From: Sebastes aleutianus
Taxonomy: Eukaryota; Chordata; Actinopteri; Perciformes; Sebastidae
Length of the DNA: 64,000 nt
NCBI GenBank assembly: GCA_916700875.1
Contig: CAKAKS010000207.1
Location: forward strand, 1-64,000
Direction: 5' to 3'
Numbering within the stretch: the first letter of the stretch is position 1; every line of letters begins with the position of its first letter. The notes under the pieces were generated by a model that did no database searches, was not told the origin of the DNA, and saw only the letters and a program-made list of their open reading frames with translations. Both the position numbers and the translations under genes were made by a program. Below, piece after piece: positions 23,476 to 36,290 of the stretch.

Positions 23476-25452
23476 TAAAATTTACACAAATAGTCATTAT
23501 ACTATTACACCCCACAGGGGTATAAATATATACAAATAAACGACACAATAATGTGAAATACTCGCCTGAGAATATTTTGCATCAAAACTATTGATACCAG
23601 CAGCGATGCCGATTTGTGACAGTTGAAAATATATGTTCAATAAAAGGTTTAAATAGATTTGTGCAGGCAAAGCACCAACTACCGTGATCCTATTGACCCA
23701 GAACAGCGGCTGGCAGTCTGTCTGAGCCTAAACTACTTTAAGCTATTTTAGTTTCCTTTTAGCGAGTGAATTTGCCTCTGGTAAACAGTTACGCAGTGTA
23801 TATGTCTAGGAAAGGTAAGAACGGAAGGAGTGCATCTGGTCTTTGCTGCCTTTATCAAGGTTGAAAGGAGTCATAAAGTTCTTGCCTCCGTGTTGTTGCT
23901 GCGCACTATAGAGTACTTATTGATTATTCACTTTACACATGACGTGATTGGTTGATGGCTTTTTCCCTAGTGCTCAGAAAAATTTGCTGTGTAATATTCG
24001 CATTGTGTATGAAAGTACTCATGACAAATTTATTGACATGTGAATTAATCGCACGAAAAAAACTCCTGCAATAAACTCCACCAGAGATATTAAGAAAAAA
24101 TATTCAAACTTTACGCTTAATGAGAACAAGCAACAATATTTACTGTGAAGTTTGTGTTTGTGGACTTCAACCACGTGTCATTTTGATCTTTTATCCGCCA
24201 TGTTCATGATGTTATTTCAGTCAAGCATGTGATACTTCTACATATGTACATGATAATAAGATGTTTTCTGGTTATGTGAAATATTTACAATTTAGAAGTA
24301 CATAATAAATACACAGCTGAGATGATGAGGCACAACCATATTTTGACATAATTAGTTTTGGAAATATATCCAGACATATACTGTATATATAGTTGTGCTT
24401 GCAGATCATGGAAGATGAGTCTATTGGCCTTGATGGAGGTCTGCGCCCTACGAAAGAAATATTTTACAATGCAATTCAGAAAAGCAAAGTAGGCAAAGAA
24501 GGTTTTGAATGTTTGAAGTTTATTTGCATATGAAAGGAATAAAAAATAGAAAAAGATAAGGCAGAGAATAACAAACACAAACTGTGGGTGAGACAAAGAA
24601 ACTCAAATGGAGTTAAAAAAAAAAATATGTCGCACAAAAGAAGAAGGAAGTTATTTTATGTGGAATTGGGTTTTAAATTAACAAGCAGAGTGACACATCT
24701 CATTTCAAGCTGTCATTTGTTTGACTGAAGATCCTCAAAACGGGTGAAAAGTGCATCGGAAAAATGGGAAATCGTCTCCACCTGTTCTGAGAGTTTTACT
24801 TTGTTGTTAAACTCAACACCAGACTCCATGGATTGGAAACAGAGTCAGGTAAATTGGACAGAGAGAACAAATAGCATCAATCCTCAACGCAATATAAAAA
24901 TAATAACAGCTTGTGGTTCATATGGCAAAGAACAAATCCCAATCCTCTCAAGTGGCCTTGGGGCTAAATAATTGTTCAGCAGTCCGGAGAAAGTTCACAC
25001 TAATGGCAGCTGACTGCGTCCCCAGCTCATTGATGGAAAGAGATTGGACTGACACCACTGATAACGTTGATCCCTCCATCTTCCCCGCTCTCTCATTCGT
25101 CGTTCTGCACCACCTTGATATAACGGTTACACATCAATCTGTCTCAATGGAGCTGCGGCTGCGGTTCCACATGATGAACTGAGGTCTTTGTCACCGGGGC
25201 GAGAAACTAACCTTTTTATCCACCGAGCACAGCGGCTGATGAGGTCCAAAATTCCTCAGCAATTTGTTCAGTCTCGCTAGCTGAACAGAATATATGTTCT
25301 TTATAGTGACGTCTCTGGTTTGGTTTATTGACATTGGCATTCTGATATATTTAACATGTCAGAGTGTGTATGGGATAGAGCAGTAAAATCCTAAACCCCG
25401 TTCTTTTTATGTGGATAACTGACTTAGTTTGATTTGATTGTTTATTTGATAC
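23476..25452. other. no gene seen
   Basis: AT-rich; open frames up to 103 codons have low-complexity or random composition. No repeat recognised. Confidence 0.55.
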
Positions 25453-26263
25453 AAGTCACCAAATGGTGTATGAATGACACGGCAATTTGTAAGTAATTTT
25501 ACGTGCAATAACAACGCCGTTCTTGCTTTTGGTTTGTCATTTCACGCCATGCAGTCTGTACTGACTGCAATGTAAACGCATCCTCGTGAATATGCAACGC
25601 TCAGAGCTCTTGGAGTTTTATTAGTGATGTATGCAATGCGTTTTCCGTATTGATGTTACGTTGTTTACATATACATTTTACTTAGTGAGGTTTAGGAAAA
25701 AACATCATGGTTGGGCTTCAAATAAGTACATAAACTAAGTGGTGTGTTGCCTAAACCTAACCTTGTCTGTTGACGATAACGGCGTGGCGTTAAATGACAC
25801 GTGAAAAGCCTAAAATGCATTATCATGACACACGGAATGTTCTTAAAATGTCCAACCCGTTCTCCTTCCAAGGGCTTCAAATACAGAGGCTTTGTCACGG
25901 CTGTCGGCGTTCGATACCGCCGCACAATGCACCCTTTAGTGCCGGTATGAGATGCAACAAGCGTTCCATTAATCAGCTGATAGTTCATGTCCCGTGTTCA
26001 CAACGTCAAGTCACATTTTCATTGTACAAACATAGTAATTTTAAACCCAATCATGTTGTTTTTTCCAAATCTAACTAAGTGTTGTTGTTTTTTGCCTGAA
26101 CCTAAGCTAATGTTTTTGTTTAATTCACATCATTAAGCACTTGTTTATTGCGACCGACAAGTGACGCCGAGGAGTCTGACAAAGTGTCAGTATGTGACAA
26201 GTTGAGATGAGAACTTGTCGAAATGTCGTGCTATTTATACGCCTTCCCTTAAGATCAGGTTGG
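25453..26263 (+). mobile_element. element C, copy 4, interrupted by element E
   Basis: The left part 25453-25852 has GGTGTATGAATGACACGGCA, AGTCTGTACTGACTGCAATG and GACACGTGAAAAGCCTAAAA. The right part 26221-26263 has AAATGTCGTGCTATTTATAC and GCCTTCCC..AGGTTGG, which directly continues the order of the uninterrupted copy at 11.1 kb. Between them sits element E (25853-26220). Confidence 0.8.
25853..26220 (+). mobile_element. element E, nested in element C
   Basis: Flanked by the exact 7-bp direct repeat AAATGTC (25846-25852 and 26221-26227). The left end CAACCCGTTCTCCTTCC and the reverse complement of the right end CGACAAGTTCTCATCTCAA are imperfect inverted repeats. Interior phrases TTTGTCACGGCTG, TTTTAAACCCAATCATG and GTGTCAGTATGTGAC are shared with the E copy at 45.7 kb. 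The 7-8-bp target duplication is hAT-like. Confidence 0.8.
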
Positions 26264-29036
26264 TTTGTTACACGCCTTCCCTGTCCAATAAACTTGTAAA
26301 GGAAAAAAAGAATAATGGAAAATGAAAGGACAAAGCTCAAAGTGGCTTGTGAAGTGAATGCCATACGTTAACGCTGTTCGAGAGCTTTTGTGTGAAAGTC
26401 CTCTTTATGATCTGAAATACCGCCGGTAGCGAGTGAACATACGAGCCAGGTGCTAATCAGTATGATTACATGGTCGAACTGAAAACCAGCAGGGCTTTGA
26501 TTCCTGAGGACTGCATATTGTGTTAAAGAAATACGTGACTTACTCATATCCAGTTAATAAAAGCTTTTATTTGCTGTCAGGAGCACTCTGGCCTGGTTCA
26601 GACTGATAATATGAGGAACAGGACAAAGCCTTGTGACTTTACATGTTGACAGAAGCAGAGGTGTTGCTGTGGCCGGTAAAGTCAGGGTTGTATTTCAGGT
26701 TTTGTGTACTTCACTTGTAGCTTTATTTGTAAGCAATATGGTAAAAATGATTCTATCGAATTAAGTTAAAAATATACGCTGCTTCCCGGCTTTTGGGCTG
26801 AACAAAATTATGTTTTCCCCTTCGAGCAAAGTCAGCAGGATAGCAAACCTCCAGTCAGTGTGTTGTATAATGGGTGAGTGGGTATTACAGAGTGACAGAG
26901 ATCCCTCAGGCAGTAGCTGGTTTCAGACTAGGACAGCCCTGAGTACTAGCAGTCTTCTCAGCAACACCGGGAGGTGAAAACCCCGACGTCTGGTGGGTCT
27001 TTCCAGGAAAATCCTCTAGCTGTCAGGAAGTGTTACATAGCCTATCTCTCCAGTTTATTCAGACTAAACAGAAGAACTGTTTAGTTAATGATTCTCTGAC
27101 TTCCTTTTCAGAACGCACACATCAGCCAACTGATCCACACACGTGACTGGCAGGAAAGCACAAAAAAGAGTCTTGTACATAATGAGATAACTGATTACCC
27201 TGATTAAATTAAACTAAAGACTAAAGATGAGTCTTGTGATATTATCAAAGCATCAGACTCACAGCGGCCTCTTTACAACAACAGCAGTAACAACAGTGTA
27301 TGATGAGAGAAGGAAGTGTGCGTCTCTGTGGAGCGCTGTAACTAAAGAGAGATATTCATGTTTAATTCATCTGTAGCCTAGTTAATTTGGGACAAGTGAG
27401 TTGATTTCTTACTACTGCTCATGGTCAGCTCCCCCTCAGCTGGGAACCTGACAGTTGCTTAGAGACACAGACCTCCTCAGCAACACTTGAGCAGCTCTGT
27501 ATAGTTTGAACTTGAAAGTGCACTCACAAGCTTTGGTAAAGAGTACAAAGACATCTTGACTCCTCTTCTCTCACTGGACATGCATAAGTCAATGACGTTT
27601 AATAGACCACCACAATCAGAACTCTCTCTTAAAGACATACTAGATTTGTCTGCAAAACGTTTAATGTCAATGTATTTTTTAGCAACTAAACCATGATTAC
27701 TATTCAGGCAATTCAAAGCTCTTGGTTACGGTTACGGAAGGTCTATGGATAATAGAGCACTGGCCCCAAACAAGGCCGAGGTGGAGTGAACAGCTGCAGC
27801 ATTTGTTTGGCCTTGAGGCTAATGGAGTCTGAATGGAGCCCCATTTCACTGTGAAATCTTTATGCCTTGTATCCCTGAAAGCAGATATTGAGATGACACT
27901 TTTAATCCTCTGTGGGTGAATCAATACATAAAAGTTTCCGCACACGACAGCGGTGAACTTGTGACTCCCTTCAAACTCATTCTTCACTGTGAAATCGCAC
28001 GATTGCAGCGGAAGATCAGTGTTGTATATTGCCGTGAAAGCTAAATTCATCAAATCTGAGTAAAAGCCAAGTGAATTTCATGGCATGACTCTTCACCCCG
28101 CTACGAGATAACGTGGCACTTCAACAGCGAGCACAATCTGCATCCCACCAACTATTTTTTAGAGGAACACATACACTTATCTGCCGCTCTGACATGGCCA
28201 CCAGAGACCAGCCGTGTGTGCAACATCCCGAGGCAACATGTGATTACGCTATCAACAAGATATTCAACAACCATTATTTAATCGTCATACAGGATGAGAG
28301 GACACGGGGCGCGGGGAAGCCAGGGGAAGCTGAGGCTGACTGGCAATCCTCGGGGAAGGACCCGCCTCAGGGAGGAAGCTGACGGCTTCTGCCATAAAAC
28401 AAGAGCTGTTTACCTGCACCGGGAAGAGACAGATGACTTCATGCACACTCACACACAAACACTGGTAAGGAAGCCTCTATAACAGCCTAATGGATATGCC
28501 AGAGCACCAGAAAAAACACTTCCATTAAGTGTATCTGAGGATGGATTGAGGCTCTCTGAAATCTTTTTCCCTGCCAGGGTGTCATGGAGGTCCAAAATGA
28601 CGTCTAAGATTTTAAATTTTATGTTTTTCAATCATTGTTTATTAAGATATCGCAAAAACTAATGAACACATTTAAGGTAAATACGGAAGATTATTAAGCC
28701 TTGGTGTGAAGAGATATTTGTGAAAAGGTCCAGACAGTAATCCATATCTGCTCTTGTTTTTTTAGGATTATTTTTCTGCATTTCCACCTGTATTGGAAAG
28801 CAGACTTTGAAGATGCAGACAGGAAATGAAAGGAGATAAACCAGGGACATTGCATTAATGTGGTATGCGCTTAACAATTCGACTATCAGGACGCCCCCTT
28901 ATATCACTAATTTGTTTTGCTAATTATGTTTCCAATAACACCTGCAAATATATTCACTGACAGTTTTTTTCAAGTCAAGGAAGTGCTACATTATTGTATC
29001 ACAGTGAAGTTGAAGGGAGGATGTAAGGGTGGATGG
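26264..29036. other. no gene seen
   Basis: Ordinary unique-looking DNA. No diagnostic repeats; the 117-codon minus frame at 27700-28053 has no recognisable product. Confidence 0.55.
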
Positions 29037-29950
29037 TGGGCCGTCACGGCCACAGTAATGCTCCTGTCTCTCCCTCGTGTTTCCTTGTGTTCCCAACTCC
29101 TCTTGTGTCTTCCGAGTCCCCGGTTTGTCTCTGTGCCTGTATGTGTGTATGTGTGTGTGTCTTGCTCCTGTCCTGCCACTAACCTGGTCCCAGCGTACCG
29201 ACACACCTGCTGGCAATCGGCAATCACCTCTCCCGACTGGCTCACCACACACCTGGCAACTATCAGTTCATCAACCCACAGTTGAGGAAACTTTGTTATT
29301 CAGCCAAGGCAGGATAATTATCTTTGGTATCACCCAGGAAAATATACACAAAAATCTAATCATCTAATGGCTTTGGTTCTGCTTGTTCCTATTTACTAGT
29401 CAAGTGCCCATACCAGAGATATTAAAAACAAGGATGCTCTCTATCAGGCAGACATAAAAAACAGTCTCTGACTAGCTTTCTTACATATAAAATCAATATT
29501 GTCTGTAAATTCGGTTTGTCATCTGTGTGTGTTCCCAGATACTTAAAACAGTTTACACAGTTTGGTCACACAGTATCAGTGTTGGGAGTGGGTCTGCTTT
29601 CCTCCCAATCTTCGCCAGATCGTTGTTCTCAGTGGTATTTACTTCCAGGCCTCAACTCTAGTGACTTACTGGTAGAATCTACTTGTGTATGTGTTACCTC
29701 GTCTTGTTCCATGTGCTCCAGGAATGCTGTTTTCTCGCCCACATGCTTACCTGTTTCCCAACTCATTGCCTCTGCTTCCTCTGCCGCCACGCCGATCAGC
29801 CACTCTCCATTCCCCGTCTCCTTCCTGCCGTTCTCCTGCCATTCACTCACCCTGGTCATCTCCTGCCTCAGTAACTCCTTCAATAAACCTGTTAAACTTG
29901 ATCTGCCTCCTGGTCTGTGTTCAACGTATGGGTCCACTTGCAACCAACTC
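29037..29950 (+). mobile_element. LTR-like remnants
   Basis: 29037-29290 begins CCGTCACGGCCACAG and resembles the start of the solo LTR at 4990-6210 read on the minus strand (GTGTTTCCTTGTGTTCCC, CTGTCTCTCCC). 29590-29950 ends with CTTCAATAAACCTGTTAAAC and CTGCCTCCTGGTCTGTGTTC, an LTR-style poly(A) signal and end. The join between the two parts and the right terminus are unclear, and no target duplication was found. The 192-codon frame at 29516-30094 reads through this and is not a gene. Confidence 0.4.
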
Positions 29951-29955
29951 CTAAC

Positions 29956-30412
29956 CAATCCTGTCGCCTACAAAATTATGCTCCCATACAACTACACTGC
30001 ATTCTCAATTACGTTTCAAGGGAAGTGCATTTTCTCCTGGATTACGGCTGCAGTTTTAAACAGTTTTAAACACGTGATTAATGTTGTAAATTGAAACAAA
30101 ACAAAACAAAAAATGCAACAAAACGACTGTGTTATTAGTAAAAAAAAAAACATCATAGTTTGGCTTAAAATGACTACATTTGTCACGTTATTTAAACTCA
30201 TAAAGGACACAAACACAGGACATGAACAGTGGTCTCCTGGGTAAATGTCCTTTGTTTGTTTGACCCATTTAACCACCACGACCTCCTCTCTACGTGGGCT
30301 TCCACGGACTTTCATTACAAACTTATTTTTGAAAAACAGACATAATTCGTGACAAAATACATTTCCCTTGAAACATAATTCACAACGCAGTGTCACTGTA
30401 TGGGAATATAAA
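29956..30412 (+). mobile_element. element A, copy 1, uninterrupted
   Basis: Starts CAATCCTGTCGCCTACAAAA. It continues with ACTGCATTCTCAATTACGTT, AACAGTTTTAAACACGTG, GGACATGAACAGTGGTCTCC and CAAAATACATTTCCCTTGAA, and ends near ACTGTATGGGAATATAAA. The inverted ends resemble those of the 37.9-kb copy, though the last bases of the right terminus are degraded. It shows the pre-insertion structure of that copy. Confidence 0.75.
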
Positions 30413-31589
30413 GTAGTGCATAATATAGTGCATAAATTGTGAATTGGATCTAGGACTTTTCTTGCCCAGCTCTGAAGATAAACACTCCTAAATGTACCAT
30501 AATTTACCGCAAACTAAAGCGCATCGAATGCTATTGATTTTTTGTCAGAGGTAGTACTTTGAGTCTCATTGACTCCGTATAAATTGCATGCTTTCATCGT
30601 GAGCAGCCTTTCAACAAGATGGATATTAGGAGTGTATGTAGGAGTCATCAAGCCTAATGGAGTGCAGGTATAGTGAGCTCACAGCCAGGGCTGATTGCAC
30701 TGGAGCTTTGAGAGGGATTTCCTCCACACAAATGCTCATTATTTGGACTTAAACTAATTCTATTTCACTTTGGGGAATGAGAAGAGTGATATCATATCAC
30801 TGTAACGTTTTCCAAAGGACGGGGGTCGGGGGAGTAACTCAGACACACCACGACCATTATACTCTCGAGGTGGAAGATTGATTAAAACTATATGTGTATG
30901 AGAAAGAGCTTGCAGGGAAGCAGGATGAAAAAGATGTATTGCCTTCCGAGAGTATAAAAGACAAGGGAGTTAGTTAATCAGAGCAAAATGAGATGACCTT
31001 TAATATCATGCCGAATCTGCCCTGAAATTCCCCGGAGCCACTCTGATTGTGTTTGTCATGTTTTTGCAGCCCGGCGGCGGAGAGGCCGACTTCAGGAGAA
31101 TGAGTTTGATAGTCGATAAAAGAAGCGAGAAGATGAGATCTCCCCCTTTCAGATAAGATCTGCTGAATCTAAAGGAGGCGATTTGTCACCCGTTTTCTGC
31201 AGCTTTTGTTTATGCCTCTTCTGGTTCCAAAGTGTCATCTAATGGACTGGTTTATTTCTCTCATGAATACTACATTTCACCCTCCGCGGGTTCTGAGTGA
31301 CATGGTGTAGTCTAGTAAAGCTGAGTCCATGCACCAGGAATGTGATTCAATCTGAATGCTTTTGTGAATCTCTTTAGGTTTGGGTTACTACATTTTTGTT
31401 GGTGTTGCTTATTTGGTTATTTGACAGCGCTACATTTGGGGTTTAAACACAGAAAACAGACACTATCTGATCTGGTTTGAGTGGTTTCACAAAGATTTCA
31501 GACATGGTTTGAAAGATTTGAATCCAGTTATGTCTGCTATCAAGTATTTGGGAAATGTTTGCTATATGACTGGTGTTAGCAGTCCACAT
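30413..31589. other. no established gene; one short exon-like frame
   Basis: Mostly unique-looking sequence. 31070-31156 has a TTTTTGCAG acceptor followed by 28 open codons and TAA, unrecognised. No other structure. Confidence 0.4.
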
Positions 31590-31742
31590 CAGTTGTGCAG
31601 GAGACCGCTATTCCTGTCCCATGTGTTATGTTTCACTTTATAATCAGCTGTTCGCTCGTGATTTTGTTTAATTCACAACGTTAAGCAAAGTGACGCAGAG
31701 GGGTCTAACAGTGTGTCAGTATGTGACGTGTTGGATTCGACA
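31590..31742 (+). mobile_element. element E/C fragment
   Basis: GCAGGAGACCGCTATTCCTG, TTTAATTCACAACGTTAAGC and AGTGTGTCAGTATGTGACGT match the right part of element E at 25.9-26.2 and 45.9-46.2 kb. Both ends are lost. Confidence 0.7.
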
Positions 31743-32446
31743 ATCGACTGATTATCGACTGATCTCGGACTCTGGAGGACCGTTGTTGTGTCAAATTATT
31801 GATTTCTTAAGTGTAATAAGCGGGATAATGTACTGCTAGCTGGTCATTGTTGTGAAATGACAGATATGATCAGTATTGGTCTTTTCTTTTTTGTTTTGCC
31901 CGCTAGATGACACATTAACAATTACCTTAAAAGAGAGACTAAAGACTAAGATTCTGAGCTTAATTACCAATTTTGAATCAGATGCAAAGTAGTAGCTGTT
32001 GGAAACGTTTGTATTTAACAAATTAAAATGGCAGTTATCTATTTGACGATTTCACAAATACCTGCTAAACTATTTTATAACTAAAAATGGTATATAGACT
32101 ATTCTGGTTTCAGAGATAAAAAGAGAGCCATTTCACAAAACTTAAAGTAAACTCTGCATTATTAAAGAGGTTCATCTGACTACAGACTCACATGCTGGAG
32201 TTGAGGACCATGTTCATTTATCTGAATCTGAATCACCAGATGCAAATCTCATCTCCACTTATAAATTATTGATTCAGCCAACCCCCCAAAAAAGTCTAAA
32301 TGCCATCGGTGTTAATGAGAAATTCACTTTTGAGTGTCTAGAGAAATGTCATACTGTGGAGGTCAGACGAAGCCAAGTAGAGAGCGTCAGGGCGCGATCT
32401 CATTTGCACTGACGAAAATGGAAAGTTTAGGCTTTCAAAGTGCATC

Positions 32447-32503
<57 letters not shown>

Positions 32504-33284
32504 CACTATTTGTGCCATTTCAGTGTGTTTTTTTTGCAACATTTTAAGGATTCCTGTCCATAGATGAACTATACCGTGCTTCATTCTTCTGATTTAGAGT
32601 TTACCCTACAATGTGATTATATCCCCTTATGATCTGCAGGGAAGTGAGGCTGGCTCAGCATTTTCAGCTAGAAAAATAAATGGGACAAAACTCTTGAATA
32701 AATGCATTTTTAAATAATTTATTGCCAAGACAAAATGTGCAATCTTGCTATCTGATAAATGGATATTAAGGATTTGGGTTGTCGAGAAACCGGGCAAAAA
32801 CTGTCTCTCTTATAATGACTTCTACTGTAATACCGTATGAATGGACTCTCTTATACATAAGTGCACTTAACCACCAGGGAGACCCGGCTGTGATAGTCTG
32901 GATGTGTATTTTAATATCTCCCAGAGTTTCAGGGCTCAGACAGCGATTAACAAATCAAGACTGAACCGTACTGAGGACCCCGACCAAGTTTAAAATCCAC
33001 ATCTGTTCACCAATTATTAACACTGAGGGAGTTTGAACTCTGAAGTACTGTCCGTGCAACTATTTGTAGGGAAAAGAAAAGGAGCAGCAAGTGAAATCTG
33101 TCTTTCAGTTTCTCTATGTTCAACTAATTTGAAAGGAAAATCCACCGCAAACACTTTAAAGAGAAACTCAGGCATCTTGTTTTTCTGACCTCCAGGGGTT
33201 TAAGTCCTCACCAAAATATTTTAGCCACCTTCCAGAAAGGCTCACCTAAAAAACTCTATATCAGTTTAAGTGTACTCATGAAGG
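31743..33284. other. no gene seen
   Basis: AT-rich, containing the long GT microsatellite at 32448-32502. No exon candidates. Confidence 0.6.
32448..32502. repeat. (GT)n microsatellite
   Basis: About 25 GT units with one AT interruption close to the 3' end. Confidence 0.95.
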
Positions 33285-33505
33285 CCGGCGTTCATGTTCC
33301 GTGTGAAACCTGAAGTCAACGTTGATTTATTTGTCACGTAACTTATGTACCTAGTTACCTAACGTGTAGTTATTTCCTAAACCTAACCAAGTAGTTTTGT
33401 TGCTTAAACACAAGTTTCCTGTGCATGTAACAAGCGCAAATTGACACATGTTGCTGGACATTTGAAGGAAAATGAACGAAAAAGGAGGAATAACTTTTTC
33501 GTAAG
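33285..33505 (+). mobile_element. element D, copy 3, internal part
   Basis: GGCGTTCATGTTCCGTGTGA, AGTCAACGTTGATTTATTTG, CCTAAACCTAACCAAGTAGT and AATAACTTTTTCGTAAGATA follow the order of D copy 1; the first part is missing. Confidence 0.75.
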
Positions 33506-36290
33506 ATATCATATGTATGTGGATACATTGATCTCATACAACCATACTTTGAAACACCCAAATGATCACTTTAAAATAGGCCCAAATCACATAGAGAGCA
33601 ACCAGCTACCCTGCAGAGAAACCTCCCCTCACTGGTACCGGATTTGAATCAAAAATTAGAAATGTCTAAACAAAAACATGGATGAAAAACACTTACTATC
33701 CTCAGGATCTATACCACCAGAGTGCCCTTGAGCAAGTCAGAGAAACACCAAAGCTCTCCGGCGGAGCTGTTCAGTCAGTGTTCAACGGACTGTGGTTGTT
33801 TTAGGCTGCATCCTGGCGTGAATTCATTTAACTGTGACTGAGTCTGATCACATTAGTGATAAAGAGGATTCATGCTCAGTCAACTTTCCCTGGAGAAACA
33901 CGATAAGATAAAATAAACTTTTATTGATCCCTGAGGGGGAAGAGGCTCGCTGCACCAGCGAAGAATGGAGATGAAGAAAAGATCTAAAGATACTAGAAAT
34001 AAGAATGAAACGGCAATGAAGGATATAAATAAAGAACGCAATAAAATAGAAATATATTAAAGATCTTTCTGATGTTTAATAACTGCTGGGGAATCACTAA
34101 ATGTGATGGGATGATGTAATGTTACTGAATACAAACAGGGTGGGTTCATATGAGGAGGCCGAGGATAGAGAGAGAAGGAAAGAGACTTAACACTACACTT
34201 TTCTTTTCCCCGCAGGATACTGAGTCAGGATTTTCTGACACTAGTCAACAGGACACATCATTTAGCCCTGAGGCACTGGCTTCTGCTCATATTCCCTCTG
34301 CCAGCAGTGTCTTAAGAACACAATTTCACTGGGCAAAAAGATGTCTGTTTTTATCTTCTAGCTGGACCACTACGAGGCTCAGTACATACACAGCGCTTCA
34401 TTACGACTTATAAAGGATGCAGATGAAATGCAGTTCAAAGAGAATAAAAGATGTTTTCACCACTGTATACACGTCTCTTAAAAGTTGTCTTTCCTCTGTA
34501 GTTTAAAAGTATGTTCAGTTGAAGCTAAGATGTAAGAGATCAGTGCAAAGTGGGAAGTGATCTAAAGCAATGGCAGTATAAAGCACCATGAAACTAAGAT
34601 ACCACCTCTGCAGACACTGGATTTTAATGAACATTATAAATATAGTAAAGTAAAATGGAGACGTCGCTAACAGGGTGGAAAACTCAGAAATTGTGTGGGC
34701 CTATTATATTTCGTACTTTAATGAATTTTATGGAATAATTAAATATTCAAATCTTGTTATTGTCACTGCATTTGTGTAAAGTATCTGAAATATGGTTTAG
34801 AATGGGGTTCCCTTTTTTTCAAACATATTCTTATTAAACTTGTTTTTTGTAAAGCAGAAAAAAAACACAATAGACAAACACAATAATCCAAAATACAGAC
34901 AACCAAACAAAAGGAGACAAAACAAAACAAAAGCTCGACATGCCTAAGATATATTTCCAGGCAGAGTGCAACAAAATACGCTATAAATAGAAAAATTAAA
35001 AAGTATCTAAAATCTAGTATTGTATAAAGGATCTAAGTATTTGAAATTGTTTTGTCAAACTTCTACTTCCATGGCAGGAATGAGCCTTCATGCTTAAATT
35101 CTTCAGACAGACAAGAAGTCGTAAAAGTGCTCTCTATGAAACTGAGCTCGCATGGCAACAGATCCGTCTCCATGACAACTGAGCAAACTTCATTTGCACT
35201 GATGAAGTTTCGATTTTCAATGTGCATCTGTATGTTGTGTGTCTGTATGATCCAACTAATTATAAGAACACAGTAATCACATCATGCGTCATGAAGATTC
35301 AATTTAAAATGAGGATGAAAAATTGGCGTCCATCTCTCATTAACAGGCTGTGGCCTTTACAAACAGGACAGTTCCTTGATTTCACTAATATCCGACAGGC
35401 AGGCTCATTTCTCTGCAGACAAAATGTCACTTTCATTTAGAAGGAGAGCTGCAACAGCAGAGCCACAGGACAGAGGAAAGAAGCAGTGACATTTCTGATT
35501 TCTTCTTTCAGTCTCTGCGGTCGGCTCCTCGAAAACCTACAAGTGCTTCTTTTCTAATATGATGTTTGAAAGCTGCCACGCTGGTGTAAAACCTTTTCAC
35601 TGACATCCAGAGATTTCAACCAACAACCTTAAAGTACAACTGAAATTAGACTGTGTTTTTTGTCTGCTACAGCATACAGTACATATCTCCTCTGAGTTCT
35701 CCTTTGTGAAAGAATCAGAAGCCAACAGGGAGAAATTTATTTATATATATTATTTATTTTTTTGGTTTCATGATAGCGCCCCCTAATTCTGCATTAGTCC
35801 TACTGAATATGGTTCTTCTATCTGTCAACCTACTGTAGATGGAGACTTTCTTTCGATTCAGCCACTCAAAGCAGTGACACAAGAGAGAGCCCACACTAGC
35901 TTTCCTGCTAAAGTCTCCTTCTTATCTAATTTGCATTATTAACATGTACCTGTCTTGTCCTGCTTCTTAGCTTATTGAACGAACCAGTAAACAAATGTTC
36001 ACCGGGGAAAAGTGCCTGCTAACGTCAGCTTTCAGGCTGGATAGTAAATTAAACAGCATGTAAGCATCCCTGTAAATGTCACTTGTGTCCGGTGAGATGC
36101 TGGTGTGGTCCTCACTCTTCAATACCTCTAACAACACACTGTCTGCAGACTACAGCTCAGGTTTATTTACTCTGTCTCTGGTTCTCTATGGTGTAACACT
36201 GGCACTCTATCAGCTGCTGTCAATTAAACAAGACGACATGCATAAATAAATAAATAAATTGTGGTCGTTATTGATAGTAACTTGGCTATT
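33506..36290. other. no gene seen; SINE- and LINE-like scraps
   Basis: 33715-33790 reads like a fish SINE body (GAGTGCCCTTGAGCAAGTCA). 33900-33960 is a minus-strand LINE tail. 34150-34413 holds an 87-codon frame preceded by a strong acceptor. 35740-35765 is AT-rich. Nothing else is supported. Confidence 0.45.
33900..33960 (-). mobile_element. LINE 3' tail, minus orientation
   Basis: On the minus strand CTTCCCCCTCAGGGATCAAT leads into AAAAGTTTATTTTATCTTATC, the same tail type as 54120-54368. Confidence 0.55.

Noticed and set aside
29516..30094. 192-codon open frame, the longest in the window
   Set aside because: It runs through LTR-like sequence and then into element A copy 1; composition is repeat-derived, with no domain and no splice context.
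32334..32567. Frame with a long Cys-Val run
   Set aside because: The run is the translation of the GT microsatellite.
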